NCBI RefSeq assembly: GCF_020177595.1
Contig: NZ_JAHTBL010000012.1
Coordinates: 1 to 64,000, forward strand
Direction of reading: 5' to 3'
Length of the DNA stretch: 64,000 nt
Source: Cognatishimia sp. MH4019
GTDB taxonomy: Bacteria; Pseudomonadota; Alphaproteobacteria; Rhodobacterales; Rhodobacteraceae
Below, piece after piece: positions 25,519-34,635 of the stretch. Each line of letters opens with the position of its first letter. The stretch's first letter is position 1. Below the pieces are notes generated by a model. The model did no database searches and was not told where the DNA came from. It worked only from the letters and a program-made list of their open reading frames with translations. A program made the translations under genes and the position numbers.

Positions 25519-25558
25519 TGATTCGCTACCCTAAAGTGGCGGGTAGGAACTTCTACGC

Positions 25559-25575
25559 TTTACGTTTAATGTAAA
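25559..25575. promoter_or_regulatory. operator 2 between the cassette regulator and the XRE gene
   Basis: TTTACGTTTAATGTAAA repeats operator 1 with one mismatch in the right arm (TGTAAA). Two sites 57 bases apart (centre to centre) in a divergent promoter suggest cooperative binding by one of the two helix-turn-helix proteins. Confidence 0.65.
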
Positions 25576-25607
25576 TCATAAGGTAATTTTCAAATGGGTT
25601 TAGATCC

Positions 25608-26027
25608 TTGGCGATCCACAACATTCTTCGGCAATCGAGAGAACAGGCGGGGCTCACCTTGGAGCAAGCTGCCGAGTGTATTGGTATATCTGGCGCATCG
25701 TTCAGTCGAATGGAAAACGGGCTCTCCAAGGTCAATACAGATAGGCTGGAGATGTTGGCCGAACTCTACGGAGTTTCAGCCTCGGCGTTGGTGGAAGGCA
25801 GCATCGTAATGCGGCCATCTACAGTTGACCTCGAAAGGCTTCAGGCCATCGTCCAGGCCGTTCAGACGGTCATCAACAGCTATCGTGTCAGACCTTCACC
25901 GGAGAAGATGGCAATGGCGGTTGCGGAACTCTACCGACTGGAAATCGAACACATCGTCAATAATCCCAAAGCCGATTTTGATGCGCATCGGCATATCGGG
26001 ATCATCGAGGCCATGTTCAAAAAATGA
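25608..26027 (+). CDS. XRE-family regulator upstream of the type I restriction operon
   Basis: 139 residues from a TTG start (MAIHNILRQSREQAGLTLEQAAECIGISGASFSRMENGLSKVNTDRLEMLAELYGVS in outline), a standard XRE helix-turn-helix over residues 4-60. The rest is helical and unassigned. No ATG is available in frame nearby. The stop TGA is overlapped by the ATG of a 22-codon frame leading into hsdM, so this protein is probably made with the restriction genes and controls them, like a C protein of restriction systems. Confidence 0.8.
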   Translation: MAIHNILRQSREQAGLTLEQAAECIGISGASFSRMENGLSKVNTDRLEMLAELYGVSASALVEGSIVMRPSTVDLERLQAIVQAVQTVINSYRVRPSPEKMAMAVAELYRLEIEHIVNNPKADFDAHRHIGIIEAMFKK

Positions 26028-26092
26028 ATCAAGCAGAACAACCGGATGTGAAAGCATCCCAAGACCAAGAATGTGAGTTTCTACCGTGGTGA
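26024..26092 (+). CDS. 22-residue bridging open frame between the XRE gene and hsdM
   Basis: The frame MNQAEQPDVKASQDQECEFLPW starts with an ATG that overlaps the XRE stop and ends in a TGA that overlaps the two tandem GTG starts of hsdM (GTGGTGA). Both junctions are typical of translational coupling. It may be a leader peptide that lets ribosomes reach hsdM, which has no good ribosome binding site of its own. No function is claimed for the peptide itself. Confidence 0.4.
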   Translation: MNQAEQPDVKASQDQECEFLPW

Positions 26093-28089
26093 ATCATCAG
26101 GAAAAAACGGCGTTTATCTGGTCCATCGCGGACCTGCTGCGGGGTGACTACAAGCAGTCTGAGTATGGGCGTGTGGTTCTACCATTCACGGTCCTACGTC
26201 GTCTGGACTGCATCCAGGCCACCAGCAAGGATCAGGTGTTGGCCAGGGCCAAGATGTTGCCCGACACAGCAGCCCCAGAGATGCGGGAGCAGGCATTGAA
26301 GTCTGCGTCTGGCCACGGGTTCTACAACACTTCGCCCTATGACTTTGGCAAGCTGCTCGATGATCCCTACGACCTCGCCGACAACCTGAAGGCTTACGTG
26401 AACGCCTTCTCCACCGACATCCGTGAGACCGTCGGCGTTCATTTCAAGTTCTTTGATCAGGTGCAGCGTTTGGAAGATGCCGATCTGCTGTTCCGCGTCG
26501 TGGAACGGTTTTCCAATCTCGATCTTGATCCGGCCCGCGTCAGCAACATGCAGATGGGTTATGTCTTTGAGGAACTGATCCGCCGCTTCTCCGAACAATC
26601 GAACGAGACGGCAGGGGAACACTTCACCCCCCGTGAAGTCATCCGCCTCATGGTCGATCTCCTGTTCACCGAAGACGGGGATGCCCTTACCAAACCAGGA
26701 GTGATCAAGACGCTTTACGATCCAGCATGTGGCACGGGCGGCATGATGTCGGTGGCCGAGGACTACCTGCGCGACATGGCTCCGGACGCAAAGCTGATCG
26801 TGTTTGGTCAGGAACTGAACGGCGAGTCTTATGCCACTTGTAAGTCAGACATGCTGATCAAAGGTCAGCGGGCCGAGAACATCGCCCAGGGGAACACATT
26901 TACGACCGACGCACATGCACACCGCACCTTTGATTACATGCTGTCCAACCCACCGTTCGGGGTGGAATGGAAGAAGGTCGAGAAAACCATTCGTGATGAA
27001 GCAGCCCTCGGCTTCTCCGGCAGGTTTGGGGCGGGACTGCCACGGGTCAGCGATGGGTCCCTGCTGTTCCTCCAGCACATGATCAACAAGTTCCATGATG
27101 ATGCACCTTCCAAGCTGGCTATCGTGCTCAACGGCTCCCCATTATTCACAGGCGGGGCGGGCTCGGGCGAGTCTGAAATTCGTCGCTGGGTCATCGAGCA
27201 GGACTGGCTGGAAGCCATCGTCGCCATGCCTGACAACCTTTTCTACAACACGGGCATCAGCACATACGTATGGGTTGTGACTAACCGCAAACCTAAACGT
27301 CGTAAGGGCAAGGTCCAACTGATCGACGCCTCCGCAGTGTGGACCAAGATGCGTCGGTCATTGGGCGAGAAGCGTAAAGAGATCGCAGAGCCGGACATCC
27401 ACCGCATCGCGCAAATCTTTGGCGACATGGACGTGTCTGACATCTCCAAGGTCTTCGACAACACTGACTTTGGTTACCACCGGATCACAGTCGAACGCCC
27501 GCTACGTCTGAACTTCGCCATCACACCGGATCGCATCGCTCTGGTGGAGGCCGCTAAGCCGTTTCAGAACCTCGCCTCGTCCAAAAAGAAGGGTGCGGCC
27601 AAGCAGCAGGAGATCGGAGACGGCCAACGTCTTCAGGCCGACATCTTGTCCACCCTGCGTGGCATGGAAGGTGAAGAGGTCTGGACCAACAGGGAGGCGT
27701 TCACAGCCCACCTCAAGGCCGCGTTCAAGGCCACGGGTGTAACCCTCGCCTCTACCACTTTCAAAGCCGTGCTGATGGCCCTGAGTGAGCGCGACCCAGA
27801 GGCTGACATCTGCCGAGACAAGAAGGGCAACGCCGAACCAGATGCCGATCTGCGGGACAATGAAAACGTGCCGCTGAAAGAAGACATCGCCGACTATTTT
27901 GAACGTGAAGTGCTCCCCCATGTCCCCGACGCCTGGATCGACCATTCCAAGACGAAGGTTGGATATGAAATCCCATTCAATCGTCACTTCTACCGCTACG
28001 AACCACCCCGCCCACTAGCCGAGATCGACGCCGACTTGCAGGTGCTCGGACGGGAAATTCAAGACCTTTTGAACACTGTAATTACCTAA
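26086..28089 (+). CDS. hsdM: type I restriction-modification DNA methyltransferase subunit
   Basis: 667 residues from GTG. The start (EKTAFIWSIADLLRGDYKQSEYGRVVLPFTVLRRLDC in outline) is the HsdM N-terminal domain. The SAM motif DPACGTGGMMSVAEDYL lies near residue 208 and the adenine-methylase catalytic motif SNPPFGVEW near residue 285. It methylates adenine at the site chosen by HsdS and protects host DNA. It is the first structural gene of the operon, after the XRE regulator. Confidence 0.95.
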   Translation: MVNHQEKTAFIWSIADLLRGDYKQSEYGRVVLPFTVLRRLDCIQATSKDQVLARAKMLPDTAAPEMREQALKSASGHGFYNTSPYDFGKLLDDPYDLADNLKAYVNAFSTDIRETVGVHFKFFDQVQRLEDADLLFRVVERFSNLDLDPARVSNMQMGYVFEELIRRFSEQSNETAGEHFTPREVIRLMVDLLFTEDGDALTKPGVIKTLYDPACGTGGMMSVAEDYLRDMAPDAKLIVFGQELNGESYATCKSDMLIKGQRAENIAQGNTFTTDAHAHRTFDYMLSNPPFGVEWKKVEKTIRDEAALGFSGRFGAGLPRVSDGSLLFLQHMINKFHDDAPSKLAIVLNGSPLFTGGAGSGESEIRRWVIEQDWLEAIVAMPDNLFYNTGISTYVWVVTNRKPKRRKGKVQLIDASAVWTKMRRSLGEKRKEIAEPDIHRIAQIFGDMDVSDISKVFDNTDFGYHRITVERPLRLNFAITPDRIALVEAAKPFQNLASSKKKGAAKQQEIGDGQRLQADILSTLRGMEGEEVWTNREAFTAHLKAAFKATGVTLASTTFKAVLMALSERDPEADICRDKKGNAEPDADLRDNENVPLKEDIADYFEREVLPHVPDAWIDHSKTKVGYEIPFNRHFYRYEPPRPLAEIDADLQVLGREIQDLLNTVIT

Positions 28090-28106
28090 GCGAACGAGTA
28101 TCAATC

Positions 28107-29975
28107 ATGACAAAAATTCGAGGCGAAGACAGGTCGGTCAAATCCCTTTTGGGTCAGAAGTTCCGCATCGATTACTATCAGCGCGACTACAAGTGGGAGA
28201 CCAAACAGATACGCGAACTCGTCGAGGATTTGACTAGCCGCTTTCGCCTCGACTTCCAGGAAGACCATGAACGGAAAGCCGTTGCCGGATACGGTCAATA
28301 TTTCCTGGGTTCGGTCATCATCTCGAACAAGGATGGTGAGCGGTTCATCGTTGACGGACAGCAGCGGCTGACATCACTGACACTCCTTCTGATCTATCTG
28401 GATGCGCTTCAGCAAAACAACGACCCCGACCAGAAGGTCGAAATCGCCAATCTGGTCTATTCGACCCAATATGGCACCAAGTCCTTTAACCTCGATGTCG
28501 AGGAGCGCAACCCATGCCTTCAGAGCCTTATCGACGGGGATCAGGTCGATCCCACAGACCAGCCTCCATCGGTTCAGAACCTCATTAATCGCTATCAAGA
28601 TATCGCCGATCTGTTTCCCGAAGACCTCAGTGGCGATGCATTGCCCTATTTCCTCGACTGGCTGACCGAGAACGTGATGCTGGTCGAGATCACTGCCTTC
28701 TCCGACGACGATGCCTACACAATCTTCGAAACGATGAACGACCGTGGCTTGTCGCTGACGCCGACGGACATGCTAAAGGGCTTCCTTCTCGCCAATATCA
28801 CCTCGGACGCAGAGCGGGTTCAGGCCGGAACAGCTTGGAAGAAGCTGATCGAAGGGCTGCGAAGCCTGTCGGAGGACGATGAGAACGCCAAGGCCGTGGA
28901 CGCTGACTTTATCCGGTCTTGGCTGCGCAGCCAGTATGCTGACGACATCAGAGCCCGGAAGAAAAACGCCAAACCGGAAGACTATGACAAGATCGGGACA
29001 CAGTTCCACCGCTGGGTGCGGGACAACCGGGCCCGCATCGGGCTGGCCACCAGTGCCGATTACACCTCATTCGTCACGAACGATTTCCGTTTCTACGCCC
29101 GTGCCTACACCAAGGCCCGCAAGGCGGCAGATCACTACACGGATGGGCTGACATCAGTGTTTTTCAACGCCCAGAACAGCTTTACCCTGCAATACCCACT
29201 GATGCTGGCCCCGCTGCGACTGAGCGATGACGACGAAACCGTCACCCGCAAGATGCGCCTTGTCGCCACCTATCTTGAGATCATGCTGGCCCGCCGGATT
29301 TGGAACTTCAAAGCGATTGACCACTCCACCATGCAGTATCGCGGCTTTCTGATCATGACGGGCATTCGGGGACTGGAAGTCGAGGCCTTGCGCGATGATC
29401 TGCTGCACCGTCTGTCACCGGAAGGGGCGGGCCAGAACGACGAATACATCGACTTTGACACGCAAGAGGTATTCCGGCTGCATGGCAACAACGGGCCGCA
29501 GGTGCACCGCTTGCTGGCACGGTTGACCGAATACGCTGAAGTGCAGTCCGGTGGCCACGCCCGCTACCCCGAATATGCCAAACGATCTTCACGCAAGGGT
29601 GGCTACCAGATCGAACACATCTGGGCCAACCACCCGGACCGCTTTGAGGACGAGTTTGGCCACCCCGAAGACTTCCGTGCCTATCGTAACCGCGTAGGCG
29701 GGTTGCTGCTGCTACCAGGGCCGGACAATGCCAGCTACAGCGATATGACCTATGCGGAGAAGCTAGACCACTACGCCAAACAGAACCTGCTGGCCCAATC
29801 GCTGCACCCTATTGCCTACCAGAACAAGCCAGGGTTCAAACAGTTCATGGCCGCGACAGGGCTGCCCTTCGCGGCCAAGGCAGGATTTACCAAGGCCGAT
29901 CTGGATCAGCGGCAAGAGCTTTACACCGCCCTGGCCAATCACTGCTGGTCACCTGACCGGCTGTTGGAGGTGTGA
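28107..29975 (+). CDS. DUF262/DUF1524 protein, GmrSD-like, embedded in the type I operon
   Basis: 622 residues. The DUF262 domain shows YYQRDYKWETKQIRELVEDL at the start, FLGSVIISN near residue 70 and DGQQRLTSLTLLL near residue 81, the NTPase/ParB-like motifs of GmrS. The C-terminal DUF1524 domain has GYQIEHIWANHPDRF near residue 500, an HNH-type nuclease motif as in GmrD. GmrSD cuts glucosylated hydroxymethylcytosine phage DNA. Here a single fused protein sits between hsdM and hsdS, giving a second activity to the operon; target modification is unknown. Confidence 0.9.
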   Translation: MTKIRGEDRSVKSLLGQKFRIDYYQRDYKWETKQIRELVEDLTSRFRLDFQEDHERKAVAGYGQYFLGSVIISNKDGERFIVDGQQRLTSLTLLLIYLDALQQNNDPDQKVEIANLVYSTQYGTKSFNLDVEERNPCLQSLIDGDQVDPTDQPPSVQNLINRYQDIADLFPEDLSGDALPYFLDWLTENVMLVEITAFSDDDAYTIFETMNDRGLSLTPTDMLKGFLLANITSDAERVQAGTAWKKLIEGLRSLSEDDENAKAVDADFIRSWLRSQYADDIRARKKNAKPEDYDKIGTQFHRWVRDNRARIGLATSADYTSFVTNDFRFYARAYTKARKAADHYTDGLTSVFFNAQNSFTLQYPLMLAPLRLSDDDETVTRKMRLVATYLEIMLARRIWNFKAIDHSTMQYRGFLIMTGIRGLEVEALRDDLLHRLSPEGAGQNDEYIDFDTQEVFRLHGNNGPQVHRLLARLTEYAEVQSGGHARYPEYAKRSSRKGGYQIEHIWANHPDRFEDEFGHPEDFRAYRNRVGGLLLLPGPDNASYSDMTYAEKLDHYAKQNLLAQSLHPIAYQNKPGFKQFMAATGLPFAAKAGFTKADLDQRQELYTALANHCWSPDRLLEV

Positions 29976-29976
29976 T

Positions 29977-30375
29977 GTGACGAAAGATACCTTCAACGAG
30001 GACTTCCATATGGCGGTTACGCAACTGATCCTGCACCATGAAAACATCACACCGTGGAACACACATGACCTGATGCCCGAAGAGGGTGGCTTGGATACCT
30101 CGTCCATCAAGTTCTACGAATGCGGCAAAGGAAAGCCCTTGGTGCATCATACTGCCCCACGTCGTGGTGGGCTATGGATGCGGTCCATCGACATGCATGA
30201 AGATGCCTATGTTGGTGAGGGCATGAACCCGTTGGCAGATGATCCGGCACGGGCAGCGATGGCCCCGGCGTCCCACATCCTGAAGCTCCCAGCGATGCAG
30301 GACGGACGGCTGATGTCCTATGACGGTCGCGACCTGTGGCGGGTGGTTGAGATCATCAAGGAGTTGGCCGGATGA
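29977..30375 (+). CDS. hypothetical protein between the GmrSD-like gene and hsdS
   Basis: 132 residues from a GTG two bases after the upstream stop, with GGAGG 8 bases ahead. The sequence (MTKDTFNEDFHMAVTQLILHHENITPWNTHDLMPEEGGLD in outline) is soluble and mixed; no domain is recognised. Its stop overlaps the hsdS ATG, so it belongs to the operon. It could be a partner or inhibitor of the GmrSD-like protein. Confidence 0.65.
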   Translation: MTKDTFNEDFHMAVTQLILHHENITPWNTHDLMPEEGGLDTSSIKFYECGKGKPLVHHTAPRRGGLWMRSIDMHEDAYVGEGMNPLADDPARAAMAPASHILKLPAMQDGRLMSYDGRDLWRVVEIIKELAG

Positions 30376-31625
30376 ATGTTCAATCCAACTCAACCTGGGA
30401 ACGGCTACCAATATGGGCGTTCACCCGCCGGAAGGTCGAAAAGAACCGGCCAGAAGAGCAGCTTCTTTCGGTCTATCGCGATTGGGGTGTCGTTCCCAAA
30501 GCAAGTCGGGATGACAATCACAATAAGGCATCGGAAGACCTGTCAGCGTATCAGTTTGTCGAGCAAGGGGACCTCGTTCTAAACAAGATGAAGACGTGGC
30601 AGGGCTCCATTGCTGTTTCCGATCATCGAGGCATCGTAAGCCCCGCCTACTATGTCTGCTCAGTGTTCGGGGACCATGATCGCCGGTTCCTACATCACTT
30701 GCTTCGTCACAAAGGAATGATCGAAGAATACCGCGCCCGATCCAAGGGAATACGGCCCAACCAATGGGACCTACCGTTTGATGAGTTCCGCAACATCAAA
30801 GTCGCCATTCCACCCCTCGAAGAACAACAGATCATCGCCGGGTATTTGGATCGGGAGACGGGGCGGATTGATGCGTTGGTGGAGCGGCTGGAGCGGCTCA
30901 TTGCGCTGCTGACCGAAAAGCGTCAGGCCGTCATCTCCCACGCCGTCACCAAGGGCCTCAACCCCGACGCCCCCATGAAAGACAGCGGCATAGACTGGCT
31001 CGGCGAGGTTCCGGCGCATTGGGAGGTTTGGAAAGGCAGCCACCTTTTCACGTTTAAGTCCGGCTTGGCCCCCGATGGTCTTACATTGGGGAGTGACAAC
31101 AAGTATCCTTACATCAAAGTCGGTGACCTGAATAACGGACCGTCCGGTTCCATGATTGATGTGTCTGCCGAAAGGGTTACGTGTGACCCAACTAGTCTAC
31201 TGCCAGCGGGAACTATCATCTTCCCAAAAAGAGGTGGTGCAATATTCACGAATAAGGTTCGTATCCTCGCAAAACCAGCTCTGGTGGATACCAACATCAT
31301 GGGTATTTCACCAAGCAGCAGAATATCCACGGACATCCTCGCAAAGATCGTTCAGTTCTTATCTTTGGAAAAATTGGCGGATGTATCTACGGTCCCTCAA
31401 ATCAACAATAAGCATATTGCGCCAATAAGGATACCGGTGGCTCCTAAAAGTGAACAAAAGGCCATTGAGCAGCGCCTTATTGATACTGATGAAGAGTTCG
31501 GTGTTCTTTCTGGGTCTGCTGAGAGCGCGTTGGTCACCCTTAAAGAACGCCGCTCCGCCCTGATCTCCGCCGCCGTTACAGGCCAAATCCCTCTCGCCGA
31601 TATGACTGAGAAGGACGCGGCATGA
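30372..31625 (+). CDS. hsdS: type I restriction-modification specificity subunit
   Basis: 417 residues with the two-repeat layout of HsdS: a target-recognition domain at about 1-150, a coiled conserved region (LEEQQIIAGYLDRETGRIDALVERLERLIALLTEKRQAVISHAVTKGL in outline), a second recognition domain from about 210 (IDWLGEVPAHWEVWKG), and a second conserved region at the C-terminus. It decides the bipartite DNA sequence for both methylation and cutting. ATGA overlaps link it to the 132-residue gene before and hsdR after. Confidence 0.94.
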   Translation: MNVQSNSTWERLPIWAFTRRKVEKNRPEEQLLSVYRDWGVVPKASRDDNHNKASEDLSAYQFVEQGDLVLNKMKTWQGSIAVSDHRGIVSPAYYVCSVFGDHDRRFLHHLLRHKGMIEEYRARSKGIRPNQWDLPFDEFRNIKVAIPPLEEQQIIAGYLDRETGRIDALVERLERLIALLTEKRQAVISHAVTKGLNPDAPMKDSGIDWLGEVPAHWEVWKGSHLFTFKSGLAPDGLTLGSDNKYPYIKVGDLNNGPSGSMIDVSAERVTCDPTSLLPAGTIIFPKRGGAIFTNKVRILAKPALVDTNIMGISPSSRISTDILAKIVQFLSLEKLADVSTVPQINNKHIAPIRIPVAPKSEQKAIEQRLIDTDEEFGVLSGSAESALVTLKERRSALISAAVTGQIPLADMTEKDAA

Positions 31626-34618
31626 ACATTCACACAGAACGCACTTTTCAGGACATTATCAAGGCCACCCTCTGCGCGGCTGGCGGCTATACCCAAGGGG
31701 ACAGAACCACCTTCGACGCCGAACGCGGTCTGTTCCCGTCGTCGATCTTCCGTTTCATCCAGACCACCCAGCCAGACACGTGGGACGCCCTGCAAAAGGC
31801 ATATGGCCCCAAGGCCGAAACCCGTATCCTAGAGCGGATCATGGAGACTAAGGCCAAAGACGGGACGCTGCATCTGCTGCACCAAGGCTTTCGCGACATC
31901 ACAGTGGGTCAGGTGCGGCTGGCCTATTTCCAGCCCAACACGGGCCTGAACCCCGACACCGCCGCCCGCTATGCCGCCAACATCCTCGAAGTGACGGATG
32001 AAGTGCACCATTCCCTGCGCACCCCCAAGGATAGGCTGGACCTGGTGCTATCACTGAACGGTATCCCCGTTGCTACGGCAGAGTTGAAGAACAGCTTCAC
32101 CGGCCAGACAGTCGCCAACGCGGTCAAGCAATACAAGTTCGACCGGTCCCCCAAAGACGCTGTGCTGGCCTTCAAGTCCGGTGCGCTGGTTCACTTTGCC
32201 GTTGATGGTTCCGAGGTCTACATGGCCACCAAGCTGGCCGGGAAAGCCACGTTCTTCCTTCCGTTCAACCGGGGCCGGGATGGCGGTGCAGGCAACCCTG
32301 ACCACCCGTCTGGCCATCGCACTGCGTATCTTTGGGAGGATGTCTGGGCCAAGGATCGGTGGCTCGACATCATCCAACGGTTCATGTTCCTCGACCGCAA
32401 GGAAGACAAGGACGACAAAGGGAAGGTGAAGATCAAAGAAACGCTGATCTTTCCCAGGTATCATCAGTTAGATGTGGTCACGGCACTGATCGCGGATGCC
32501 AAGGCCACAGGGGCGGGCAATAACTACCTCATCCAGCACTCTGCGGGGTCTGGTAAGTCTAACTCCATCGCATGGCTGTCACACCGCCTGGCGGGCCTGC
32601 ACAGCGCCGAGGACCAGCGTGTCTTCGATAGTGTGATCATCATCACGGATCGCCGTGTGCTGGACGCTCAGTTGCAGGAAACGGTGTTCGGGATTGATCA
32701 CAAGTCGGGGATCGTCGAACGTATCGACCCAACAAAAGGATCAAAGTCACCACAACTGGCCAAAGCATTGAACGATGGTAAGCAGATCATCGTCTGCACA
32801 CTTCAAAGCTTCTCAGCGGTCTGGGGCAGCGAAGCCCACACTGTGCTGGACCAATCAGGCAAACGGTTCGCCGTGATCGTAGACGAAGCCCACGGCAGCC
32901 AACACGGCACAGCCGCCGAGGACGTTCGCAAGGTGCTTGGCGCTGAAGGCAAGGAAGCCATCGAGATCGCCGATGGCGACATTGACCCGCTGATCGTCAA
33001 TGCGATCCGGCAGAAGGGCAAGCAACCCAACCTCAGCTTCTTTGCCTTCACTGCCACCCCCAAGAAGCGGACTGTTGAAACGTTTGGACATTACCTGCCA
33101 GGATCGAATGAACCACAGCCGTTTCACGTCTATTCGATGCGGCAGGCAATCGAGGAAAAGTTCATTCACGATGTTCTCAAGGGCTATACCACATACAAGG
33201 CGTTCTACCGCCTAGAGAAAACCATTGAGGACGACCCAGAACTGGAGAAGAAGAAGGCCCAGAAGGCAATCGCCCGGTTCATGTCCCTTCATCCGCACAA
33301 CCTTGCCCAGAAGACTGAGGTAATGGTGGAGCACTACCGAACCCATGTCCGTCAGCGTCTGGGAGGCAGGGCTAAGGCAATGGTCGTGACCTCTAGCCGC
33401 TTACACGCCGTTCGATACCAACAAGCGTTCCAAACATACATAGATGCCAAAGGATACGACCTTGGTGTTCTGGTGGCGTTCTCAGGCTCTGTGCCTGATC
33501 CTGACATGCCGGGGGAGGAATATACCGAAACTGGTATGAATGGGATCAAGGAATCCGAGCTTCCAGAGAAGTTTGGCCAGGATGACCAGCACTTTCTTAT
33601 CGTTGCAGAGAAATACCAGACGGGGTTCGATCAGCCACTGCTTCATACGATGTATGTGGACAAGCGGTTGCAAGACTTGGCTGCGGTGCAAACCTTGTCC
33701 AGGCTAAACCGAACGACATCTGGCAAAGATGATACGTTTGTTCTGGATTTCGTGAATGAAGCTGACGACATCAAAGAGGCGTTCAAGCCATACTTCGAGA
33801 CCGCCGAAATTGATGAGCCGACCGACCCAAATATGATCTACCGTCTGCACTCTGACCTCGAAGGCTTCCAATATTTCTGGGCCCAAGAAGTGCAGACATT
33901 TGCCGAAGCGTTCTACGATCCAAAGCGGAGGCCTCAGGATCAGGGTAAGCTGTATGCGGCCACTGACCCGGCCATAGGCCGTTTCACCGAAGAACCCGAC
34001 GAAGATCGACAAGAAGAATTCAGGAAGACCCTGACGCAGTTTTTGCGCCTCTATGCGGCGATTACCCAAATGGTGAGGATCGAAGACACTGACCTGGAGA
34101 AGCTCTACACTTTTGGCCGCCTGCTCCGGGCGAGATTGCCAAAGCGGGAGGGTGGTGGGGCTCTCGCAATCGATGGGGACGTTGGGCTCGAATACTACCG
34201 CCTCAAGAAGACATCTGAAGGAGATGCTTCGCTGACCCAGGGTGATGTCGTCCCGCTGTCAGGCACTACAAGCGTCGGAACCAGTGCTGCCGGAGAGCCG
34301 GAAATGGCGCAGTTGTCCGAAATTTTGGGCAGCGTCAACCAACGGTTCAATTTCGACTTCTCCGACGCGGACAAGTTGGCGGTGGACCAGTGGGCAGCAG
34401 ATATGATGGCAGACGAGGGCGTAGTAGCTCAGGCGAGAACCAACAGTTATGAAAACTTCACAATGGCAAATGCAGATGCGGTAATGGAAAAGGCGTTTGA
34501 GCGGAACGAGCGGAACCCAGAAGTGTTGGCAAAGCTGCTCGGAAATGCTGACGCTTGGGCGATGGTCCGAGATGCGGTGCTAAAGGCCGTTTATGAAAGT
34601 GCACAGCGGCGTCATTGA
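31622..34618 (+). CDS. hsdR: type I restriction endonuclease/translocase subunit
   Basis: 998 residues. The nuclease motif is LDLVLSLNGIPVATAELKN near residue 140-155 (Asp ... Glu-x-Lys), Walker A is QHSAGSGKSNS near residue 305 and the DEAH box VIVDEAHGSQHG near residue 420, followed by the helicase motifs up to about 720 (TGFDQPLLHTMYVDKRL). It pumps DNA and cuts unmethylated DNA far from the site. The last gene of the operon; the start overlaps the hsdS stop. Confidence 0.95.
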   Translation: MNIHTERTFQDIIKATLCAAGGYTQGDRTTFDAERGLFPSSIFRFIQTTQPDTWDALQKAYGPKAETRILERIMETKAKDGTLHLLHQGFRDITVGQVRLAYFQPNTGLNPDTAARYAANILEVTDEVHHSLRTPKDRLDLVLSLNGIPVATAELKNSFTGQTVANAVKQYKFDRSPKDAVLAFKSGALVHFAVDGSEVYMATKLAGKATFFLPFNRGRDGGAGNPDHPSGHRTAYLWEDVWAKDRWLDIIQRFMFLDRKEDKDDKGKVKIKETLIFPRYHQLDVVTALIADAKATGAGNNYLIQHSAGSGKSNSIAWLSHRLAGLHSAEDQRVFDSVIIITDRRVLDAQLQETVFGIDHKSGIVERIDPTKGSKSPQLAKALNDGKQIIVCTLQSFSAVWGSEAHTVLDQSGKRFAVIVDEAHGSQHGTAAEDVRKVLGAEGKEAIEIADGDIDPLIVNAIRQKGKQPNLSFFAFTATPKKRTVETFGHYLPGSNEPQPFHVYSMRQAIEEKFIHDVLKGYTTYKAFYRLEKTIEDDPELEKKKAQKAIARFMSLHPHNLAQKTEVMVEHYRTHVRQRLGGRAKAMVVTSSRLHAVRYQQAFQTYIDAKGYDLGVLVAFSGSVPDPDMPGEEYTETGMNGIKESELPEKFGQDDQHFLIVAEKYQTGFDQPLLHTMYVDKRLQDLAAVQTLSRLNRTTSGKDDTFVLDFVNEADDIKEAFKPYFETAEIDEPTDPNMIYRLHSDLEGFQYFWAQEVQTFAEAFYDPKRRPQDQGKLYAATDPAIGRFTEEPDEDRQEEFRKTLTQFLRLYAAITQMVRIEDTDLEKLYTFGRLLRARLPKREGGGALAIDGDVGLEYYRLKKTSEGDASLTQGDVVPLSGTTSVGTSAAGEPEMAQLSEILGSVNQRFNFDFSDADKLAVDQWAADMMADEGVVAQARTNSYENFTMANADAVMEKAFERNERNPEVLAKLLGNADAWAMVRDAVLKAVYESAQRRH

Positions 34619-34635
34619 TGTTACCTTCATCAGCC

